Assembly: GCA_039920165.1 (NCBI GenBank)
Contig: JBDSEG010000270.1
Coordinates: forward strand, 1-14,440
Direction: 5' to 3'
Length of the DNA stretch: 14,440 nucleotides
Source: JBDSEG01 sp039920165
GTDB taxonomy: Bacteria; Pseudomonadota; Gammaproteobacteria; Burkholderiales; Burkholderiaceae_C
In this document: positions 9,452 through 14,440 of the stretch, one piece after another
How positions within the stretch are numbered: the first letter of the stretch is position 1
How the letters are laid out: each line of letters starts with the position of its first letter
Made by a program: the position numbers and the translations under genes
The notes under the pieces: generated by a model
Told to the model about the DNA's origin: nothing
Database searches by the model: none
The model's input: only the letters and a program-made list of their open reading frames with translations

Positions 9452-10510
9452 ATGTCCGCTGCCACTTCGATGAGCCCGCGCTCCGCCCACGCCACCCGCT
9501 GGTTCGCTTTGCTGGCGCTGGCGCTGTCGGTGATCGGCCTCGCAGCGCGGGCCGTCGAGACGCCTGCGGATCCGAGTGTCGAAGCCACCCGCGCAGCCCT
9601 CAAACGCGCGCAGGCGAGCGTGGTCGGCCTGCGCGTCCCCGCCCTCGCTTCGGCCCGGTCGGCGCAGACACTCGGCTTGGAGCGGCGCGGATCGGGCGTG
9701 GTGATCGGCGACGACGGGCTGGTGCTAACCATCGGCTACCTGATCCTCGAGGCCGATCGCGTCGATCTCGTGCTCGACGACCATCGGCAGGTGCCAGCCA
9801 AGGTCGTCGCCTACGACGTTACGTCCGGCTTCGGTCTGGTCCAGGCACTGACGCCGCTCAAGGTCGCGTCGGCGCGACTGGGTGATTCGGCGACGGTATC
9901 CGGCGACGAACCGCTGCTCATCGCGAGCGGCGGCCTGCGGGGCGATGTAAGCCTGGCACGGATGGTCTCGCGTCGTCCTTACTCGGGCTACTGGGAGTAT
10001 CACATCGAGGGCGCGCTCTTCACCGCCCCGGTGCGCGCCGACCACAGCGGCGCCGCGCTCTTCAACGCGCAGGGCGAACTGCTCGGCATCGGCTCGCTGG
10101 TGCTGCAGCAAGTGCGTGGCGACGGCGCGGGCCGGCTTCCCGGCAACATGTTCGTTCCGGTCAACCTGCTCAAGCCCATCCTCGGCGAGATGCGCACCCT
10201 GGGCGCATCCAAAGGCAGCGCGCGCGCCTGGCTCGGGGTGAACTGCGTCGAGCACGAAGGCGCGGTGCGCGTGCTTCGCGTCACGCCGGATAGCCCCGGC
10301 GAAAGCGCCGGCCTGCTGCCCGGCGACCGCATCGTCGCAATCGATGGCACCGAGGTTGCCGACCTCGCATCGTTCTACAAGGCGCTGTGGCGCGACGAGG
10401 TTGCCGAGCGTGACGTGCGCCTGCAGATCCGCCGCGGCAGCGTCGACCGCACGATCGAGGCCCACACCGTCGACCGCATGAAGACGCTGAGCAAGCCGCA
10501 GGGGATCTAG
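9452..10510 (+). CDS. HtrA/S1C-like PDZ protein, probable pseudoprotease
   Basis: The 352-aa protein has a hydrophobic signal or anchor segment (~16-34, WFALLALALSVIGLAARA), a chymotrypsin-like S1C domain (~45-245) and one C-terminal PDZ domain (~258-340, with VTPDSPGESAGLLPGDRIVAIDGTEV split across ~278-302). It therefore belongs in the periplasm, secreted or tethered. The fold matches DegP/HtrA: GSGVVIGDDGLVLT (~80-93) corresponds to the strand before the catalytic His. The triad, however, is degraded. The His position of 'LTNxHV' is Tyr96 in LTIGYL. The Asp position of 'SDxAL' is Gly126 in SGFGLV. Only the Ser is kept (Ser199 in DHSGAAL, versus GNSGGPL). Proteolysis by the usual mechanism is unlikely; a chaperone, scaffold or peptide-binding role is an inference. 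I recall related sequences elsewhere in proteobacteria with the same changes. Its stop codon overlaps that of the convergent SDR gene. Confidence 0.88.
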   Translation: MSAATSMSPRSAHATRWFALLALALSVIGLAARAVETPADPSVEATRAALKRAQASVVGLRVPALASARSAQTLGLERRGSGVVIGDDGLVLTIGYLILEADRVDLVLDDHRQVPAKVVAYDVTSGFGLVQALTPLKVASARLGDSATVSGDEPLLIASGGLRGDVSLARMVSRRPYSGYWEYHIEGALFTAPVRADHSGAALFNAQGELLGIGSLVLQQVRGDGAGRLPGNMFVPVNLLKPILGEMRTLGASKGSARAWLGVNCVEHEGAVRVLRVTPDSPGESAGLLPGDRIVAIDGTEVADLASFYKALWRDEVAERDVRLQIRRGSVDRTIEAHTVDRMKTLSKPQGI

Positions 10511-11400
10511 CCGGCGCGCAGGCCGTCGGCCACCGTCGGGTAGCGCAGCGCAAGACGCAGTTCGGTCTTGAGCCGCCGGTTGTCGAGCCGGCGCGATTCG
10601 CTCATGAAGCTCAGTTGCAGGGGCGAGAGTCGGGACGATGCCTCGACGCGCGTGATGCGCGACGGGCGCGGCAGGCCGAACAGGTCGGCGGCAAGGTCGA
10701 AATAGTCGCCCATGCGCAGCTCGGTGTCGTCGCTGGCATGAATCGCGCGCTGCGTCGGGGCGCGGTGCAGCGCGGCGATGCAGATGCGCGCGAGATCGTC
10801 GGCGTGAATATGGTTGGTATGCACGTCGTCCGCATGCGCCAGCACCGGCGTGCCGCGCGCGAGGCGCTGGCGCGGGTCGCCGCCCGGTCGATCGACGGCA
10901 TAGATGCCGGGCACGCGCAGGATCGTCACGCGCACGCCCAGGGCGCGGCCATAGGCGCGGACGCGCTGCTCGGCGTCGGCTCGGCGTCGGGCCCGGTCGG
11001 TGGCCGGCGCGAGCGGTTGCGATTCTTCGATGCGGGCGCCGGCGCAGTCGCCATAGACACCGCTGGTGCTGACATACACCAGACGCCGCACCGACGGGCG
11101 GCGTGCCAGCGCCTGGAGCAGCGCTTCGGTGCGACGGTCGGTCGCGCCCTCGGACGAAGGCGGCGCCAGATGCAGCACCGCGTCGGCGAGGCCGGCCAGA
11201 CGGGCCAGCGTGGGCGCCGCGTCCAGATTGCCGAGCAGGGGTGAGATTCCTGCTCCGCGCAGTTCATCGACGCGTTGCGGGCTGGAAGTCAGTCCGAGCA
11301 CGTGCCAACCCGGTCCGATCGCCCGCGCCACGCGCAGACCGATATCGCCGCAGCCGACGATGAGCAATACCGGGCGACGAAAGCGCGAAGACAGGGTCAC
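10507..11400 (-). CDS. SDR-family NAD(P)-dependent epimerase/oxidoreductase (YeeZ-like)
   Basis: The 297-aa atypical/extended short-chain dehydrogenase begins with the Rossmann stretch VLLIVGCGDIGLRVA; GxGxxG is at G16, G18 and G21. VLHLAPPSSEG (~75-85), then LVYVSTSGVYGD (~107-118) with the Ser/Tyr pair, and ILRVPGIYAVDR (~160-171) are typical of nucleotide-sugar-epimerase-like SDRs of the YeeZ group. A clear YxxxK is not seen; the segment after the Tyr reads GDCAGARIEE, as in other family members whose substrate is unknown. The start is GTG at 11400 because no in-frame ATG precedes the Rossmann motif. It is convergent with the HtrA-like gene (the stops share 3 nt) and divergent from the 2Fe-2S reductase 90 bp away. 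The substrate cannot be predicted. Confidence 0.85.
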   Translation of the reverse strand: MTLSSRFRRPVLLIVGCGDIGLRVARAIGPGWHVLGLTSSPQRVDELRGAGISPLLGNLDAAPTLARLAGLADAVLHLAPPSSEGATDRRTEALLQALARRPSVRRLVYVSTSGVYGDCAGARIEESQPLAPATDRARRRADAEQRVRAYGRALGVRVTILRVPGIYAVDRPGGDPRQRLARGTPVLAHADDVHTNHIHADDLARICIAALHRAPTQRAIHASDDTELRMGDYFDLAADLFGLPRPSRITRVEASSRLSPLQLSFMSESRRLDNRRLKTELRLALRYPTVADGLRAG

Positions 11401-11420
11401 GTGGGGTCGGTCGGGTCGCG

Positions 11421-11440
11421 GGCAGAATCGCCGCTCTGCC
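11421..11440. promoter_or_regulatory. Inverted repeat in the divergent SDR/reductase spacer
   Basis: GGCAGA (11421-11426) and TCTGCC (11435-11440) form a perfect 6-bp inverted repeat around an 8-nt centre. It lies roughly midway between the divergent starts (11400 and 11491). The left arm overlaps CAGAAT (11423-11428), a weak -10-like hexamer on the plus strand. An operator shared by both genes is possible but unproven. Confidence 0.35.
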
Positions 11441-11490
11441 GGTCAGTCTAAGAGCGACCTTCGAACCCATCACCGCGCGATACGCCCGCC

Positions 11491-12537
11491 ATGTCCTTCA
11501 CCGTCACCGTGCTGCCGAGCGGGCGCAGCTTCAGCGTCGATCGCGACGAGCCGATCCTCATCGCCGCGATCCGCCAGGGCGTGGGGCTGCCCTACGGCTG
11601 CAAGGACGGCGCCTGCGGTTCGTGCAAGTGCCGGCTGATCGAAGGCCGGGTGATCCACGGCGCCCATTCGGCGAGCGCGCTCAGCGTGGCCGAAGAGGCG
11701 GCCGGGCTCACCCTCACCTGCCAGGCCGCGGCGCAGACCGACGTGGTGATCGAAGCGCGCACCGTGGCCGGGGCCGGCGAATTTCCGGTGCGCAAGATGC
11801 CCACTCGCGTCATCGCGATCGACAAGCCGACGCCCGATGTGGCGATCCTGTCGATGCAGTTGCCGGTTAGCGAGGTCTTTCGCTACCACGCTGGCCAGTA
11901 TGTGGAATTCATCCTCGAAGGCGGCGCGCGGCGGAGCTATTCGATGGCAAATGCGCCTCACACCCTCGGCGAGCGACCGGCGATCGAACTGCACGTGCGG
12001 CGCATGCCCGGAGGACGCTTCACCGAGCATATCTTCACGGCAATGAAGCCGAAGGACATTCTTCGCATCGAAGGCCCGTACGGTACCTTCTTCCTACGCG
12101 AGGATAGCGATGCGCCCATCGTCCTGCTCGCCTCGGGCACCGGTTTTGCGCCGATCAAGGCGATCCTGGAACACATCCGCTTCAAGGCTATCGAGCGGCC
12201 GGTGTACCTGTATTGGGGCTGCCGCAGCCGCGCCGACCTGTACCTGCACGGCTGGGCCGAACGTGCGGCCGACGAGATGCCAACGCTGCGCTACGTGCCG
12301 GTGCTGTCCGAGCCGGCGCCCGGCGACAACTGGCGCGGGCGCACCGGCTTCGTCCACCAGGCGCTGATGGCCGACCTGCCCGATCTGTCACGCCATCAGG
12401 TCTATGCCTGCGGTGCGCCGGTGATGGTCGATTCGGCGCAGCGCGACCTGCCGGCGCGCTGCGGACTGCCCGCTGAATCGTTCTTCGCCGACGCCTTCAC
12501 CTCCGAGGCCGACAAGCACCGTCTCCCGCCGCCCTGA
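11491..12537 (+). CDS. 2Fe-2S/FAD/NAD(P)H oxidoreductase (CDP-6-deoxy-delta-3,4-glucoseen reductase-like)
   Basis: The 348-aa single-polypeptide electron-transfer reductase has an N-terminal plant-type ferredoxin domain (~1-90), an FAD domain (~103-200) and an NAD(P)H domain (~205-335). The cluster ligands are C37, C42 and C45 in YGCKDGACGSCKC, and C77 in LTCQA. FAD binding is shown by RRSYSMAN (146-153). NAD(P)H binding is shown by LLASGTGFAPIKAILEH (211-227) and by YACGAPVMVDSAQ (~308-320). Beta- and gammaproteobacterial homologues are commonly named CDP-6-deoxy-L-threo-D-glycero-4-hexulose-3-dehydrase reductase (AscD-like). No deoxysugar genes occur here, so that substrate name is doubtful; it probably reduces a flavin, a quinone-like acceptor or a partner oxygenase. 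ATG 11491 has no clear Shine-Dalgarno. It is upstream of argG with a 77-bp gap. Confidence 0.9.
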   Translation: MSFTVTVLPSGRSFSVDRDEPILIAAIRQGVGLPYGCKDGACGSCKCRLIEGRVIHGAHSASALSVAEEAAGLTLTCQAAAQTDVVIEARTVAGAGEFPVRKMPTRVIAIDKPTPDVAILSMQLPVSEVFRYHAGQYVEFILEGGARRSYSMANAPHTLGERPAIELHVRRMPGGRFTEHIFTAMKPKDILRIEGPYGTFFLREDSDAPIVLLASGTGFAPIKAILEHIRFKAIERPVYLYWGCRSRADLYLHGWAERAADEMPTLRYVPVLSEPAPGDNWRGRTGFVHQALMADLPDLSRHQVYACGAPVMVDSAQRDLPARCGLPAESFFADAFTSEADKHRLPPP

Positions 12538-12614
12538 CCCGCTTTGTACGGCAAGGGCGTCGCGCGCCGAGGGACAATGCGGCCCGCGCCGACCACCTCA
12601 ATCAAGCTTTCGCC

Positions 12615-13973
12615 ATGGCCACCATCCTGCAACACCTGCCCGTCGGCCAGAAGGTCGGCATCGCGTTCTCGGGTGGCCTGGACACCAGCGCCGCGCTGCA
12701 CTGGATGCGCAACAAGGGCGCCGTGCCGTATGCCTATACCGCCCACCTCGGCCAGCCCGACGAGCCGGACTACGACGAAATCCCGCGCAAGGCGATGCAG
12801 TACGGCGCCGAGCAGGCGCGCCTCATCGAGTGCCGCAGCCAGCTCGTCGGCGAAGGTATCGCGGCGTTGCAGGCCGGCGCCTTCCACATCTCGACCGGCG
12901 GCCTGACCTACTTCAATACCACCCCGCTCGGGCGCGCCGTCACCGGCACCATGCTGGTGGCGGCGATGAAGGACGACGGGGTCGAGATCTGGGGCGACGG
13001 CAGCACCTACAAAGGCAACGATATCGAGCGCTTCTACCGCTACGGCCTGCTCGCCAACCCGGCGCTGCGCATCTACAAGCCCTGGCTCGACCAGACCTTC
13101 ATCGACGAACTCGGCGGGCGCGCCGAGATGAGCGAGTTCATGCGGCAGGCCGGCTTCGCGTACAAGATGTCGGCCGAGAAGGCCTACTCGACCGACTCGA
13201 ACCTGCTCGGCGCGACGCACGAGGCCAAGGACCTCGAACAACTGTCCAGCGGCATGACCATTGTCGAGCCGATCATGGGCGTGGCCTTCTGGCGCGACGA
13301 GGTCAAGGTCGAACGCGAGCGCGTCACGGTCGAATTCCTCGAGGGCCAGCCGGTGGCGCTGAACGGCCAGACCTTCGGCAGCATCGTCGACCTCATGCTC
13401 GAGGCCAACCGCATCGGCGGACGGCACGGGCTCGGCATGAGCGACCAGATCGAGAACCGCATCATCGAGGCCAAGAGCCGCGGCATCTACGAGGCGCCCG
13501 GCATGGCGCTGCTGTTCATCGCCTACGAGCGGCTCGTGACCGGCATCCACAACGAGGACACGATCGAGCAATACCGCGAGGGCGGCCGCCGGCTCGGCCG
13601 GCTGCTGTACCAGGGCCGCTGGTTCGACCCGCAGGCGATCATGCTGCGCGAGAGCGCGCAACGCTGGATCGCCAGCGCCGTCACCGGCGAGGTGACGCTC
13701 GAACTGCGGCGCGGCAACGACTATTCGATCCTCGATACGACCTCGCCGCACCTGAGCTACCAGCCCGAGCGGCTGACCATGGAAAAAGGCGCGTCGAGCT
13801 TCTCGCCGCAGGACCGGATCGGCCAGTTGACGATGCGCAACCTCGATATCGCCGATACGCGCGAAAAGCTCGGCGTGTATGCCAAGGCTGGGCTGCTGTT
13901 GCTCGGCAGCGGCAGCGAGCTGCCCAAGCTCGGCCCCGCCACGACCGTCGCAAAGAACGACGCAACGCCATGA
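12615..13973 (+). CDS. argG: Argininosuccinate synthase
   Basis: The 452-aa cytoplasmic enzyme joins citrulline and aspartate with ATP in arginine synthesis. It is the long, E. coli-type ArgG (447 aa there), not the ~400-aa type. The N-type ATP pyrophosphatase loop FSGGLDTS is at 18-25. STGGLTYFNTTPLGRAVTG (~93-111), GDGSTYKGNDIERFYRYG (~127-144), YKPWLDQTFIDELGGR (~153-168) and YSTDSNLLG (~191-199) are characteristic. GACAAT (12573-12578), 36 nt before the ATG, is a weak -10 candidate. There is no recognisable ARG box or strong Shine-Dalgarno. Its TGA overlaps the ATG of the next gene (ATGA), implying translational coupling. No terminator follows. Confidence 0.97.
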   Translation: MATILQHLPVGQKVGIAFSGGLDTSAALHWMRNKGAVPYAYTAHLGQPDEPDYDEIPRKAMQYGAEQARLIECRSQLVGEGIAALQAGAFHISTGGLTYFNTTPLGRAVTGTMLVAAMKDDGVEIWGDGSTYKGNDIERFYRYGLLANPALRIYKPWLDQTFIDELGGRAEMSEFMRQAGFAYKMSAEKAYSTDSNLLGATHEAKDLEQLSSGMTIVEPIMGVAFWRDEVKVERERVTVEFLEGQPVALNGQTFGSIVDLMLEANRIGGRHGLGMSDQIENRIIEAKSRGIYEAPGMALLFIAYERLVTGIHNEDTIEQYREGGRRLGRLLYQGRWFDPQAIMLRESAQRWIASAVTGEVTLELRRGNDYSILDTTSPHLSYQPERLTMEKGASSFSPQDRIGQLTMRNLDIADTREKLGVYAKAGLLLLGSGSELPKLGPATTVAKNDATP

Positions 13974-14440
13974 TGTCGCCGGCCGCGCCGCGCCTGGACC
14001 TGGACCGTCGCGGCGCCCTCGTCGGCCTCGTCGCGCTCGCGGGCGGCTGCTGCAGCGGGATCGCGCTCGCACAGGCGCTCGAGACTGCGAGAGAGCCGGT
14101 GCTGCTCACCATCACGGGACGCATCGCGCGCGTCAACGCGCCCGTCGAGGCGCGCTTCGACCTGCCGATGCTCGCCGCCCTGCCGCAGCAGACGTTCTCG
14201 CCCCGAACGCCGTGGTACGCGAAGCGCGCAAATTCACCGGCGTGCGACTGCGCAATCTGCTCGCCGCCGTGGGCGCCGCAGGCGGCGACTTGCGGGCGGT
14301 CGCGCTGAACGACTACCGGGCCGACATCCCGGCCGAAGACGTGCAGCGCGACGAAGTGATGGTTGCCTATCTGCTCGACGACGAACCGATGCGCGTGCGC
14401 GACAAAGGACCGCTGGTCGTCATCTATCCATTCGACAGCA
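13970..14440 (+). pseudogene. Molybdopterin-oxidoreductase-like exported protein, frameshifted; runs off the right edge
   Basis: The reading frame starts at ATG 13970 (or 13973), overlapping the argG stop as ATGA. It encodes a signal-like N-terminus with a twin-arginine-type DRRGALVGLVALAGG (~12-26) and a possible cleavage after ALAQA (~35). LLTITGRIARVNAPVEARFDL and LAALPQQTFSPRTPWY follow, a pattern of small sulfite-oxidase-fold/'molybdopterin-dependent oxidoreductase' proteins. After TPWY the frame loses resemblance and stops at 14306-14308, 112 codons from the start. From 14221 the -1-shifted frame continues the family pattern without a stop to the edge: EARKFTGVRLRNLLAAVGA, then ALNDYRADIPAEDV and DKGPLVVIYPFD. 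One nucleotide appears to be missing between about 14216 and 14224. The cause could be real inactivation or a sequencing/assembly error. The family call rests on recalled consensus patterns. Confidence 0.8.

Noticed and set aside
11491..12537. Part of a dideoxysugar (ascarylose-type) biosynthesis cluster.
   Set aside because: No dehydrase, aminotransferase or nucleotidyltransferase partner is adjacent. galU lies about 4 kb away and is a general housekeeping gene.
12402..14072. A 556-codon minus-strand frame opposite argG.
   Set aside because: argG is certain on the plus strand, and the antisense product is repetitive, charged and without domains.
14200..14320. Programmed ribosomal frameshifting in the molybdopterin-like gene.
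   Set aside because: No slippery heptamer or convincing downstream stimulatory structure is visible at the shift point. Mutation or sequence error is simpler.

Overview
The window is GC-rich, densely packed chromosomal DNA from a betaproteobacterium. Burkholderiales (a Comamonadaceae-like relative) is the best guess, from protein sequence style and from the neighbourhood valS / 2-hydroxyacid-dehydrogenase-like / galU / cysM / 'CDP-glucoseen reductase-like' / long-form argG. This placement is inference from recall, not from a search. No phage, transposase, integrase, CRISPR array or rRNA is visible. Most genes are housekeeping; the unusual content lies in small-scale structure and in two enzyme-family members that have lost canonical active-site residues.

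Left part (1-2441). The 5' part of uvrD (minus strand, runs off the window) lies just downstream of a solitary Uma2-family (PD-(D/E)XK-like) gene on the same strand. Uma2 is divergent from guaC (GMP reductase, plus strand). The short divergent spacer holds a perfect 40-bp tandem duplication (1373-1452). A triple 7-bp repeat begins at the last base of the guaC stop codon.

Middle (2588-8491). valS (plus strand) overlaps tail-to-tail by 59 bp with a minus-strand 2-hydroxyacid-dehydrogenase-fold protein. In that protein the catalytic Arg and His positions appear to carry His and Arg. galU (plus strand) is divergent from it. galU converges with a minus-strand sulfur operon, cysM then tusA (cysteine synthase B and a CPxP sulfur carrier).

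Right part (8616-14440). tRNA-Leu(CAA) is followed on the same strand by a rhomboid intramembrane protease and an HtrA/S1C-like PDZ protein that has lost the catalytic His and Asp, so it is a probable pseudoprotease. That gene shares its stop codon region with a convergent YeeZ-like SDR/epimerase. Divergent from the SDR is a 2Fe-2S/FAD/NAD(P)H reductase, followed on the plus strand by argG. argG overlaps by ATGA the start of an exported molybdopterin-oxidoreductase-like gene, which carries an apparent 1-nt frameshift near 14220 and runs off the window.

Together the genes cover DNA repair, purine salvage, valine tRNA charging, UDP-glucose supply, cysteine synthesis and sulfur transfer, arginine synthesis, and envelope proteolysis or quality control. 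I did not find a complete undescribed multi-gene system. The best leads are the HtrA-like pseudoprotease next to rhomboid, the active-site-swapped dehydrogenase, the 40-bp promoter-region duplication and the frameshifted gene at the right edge.
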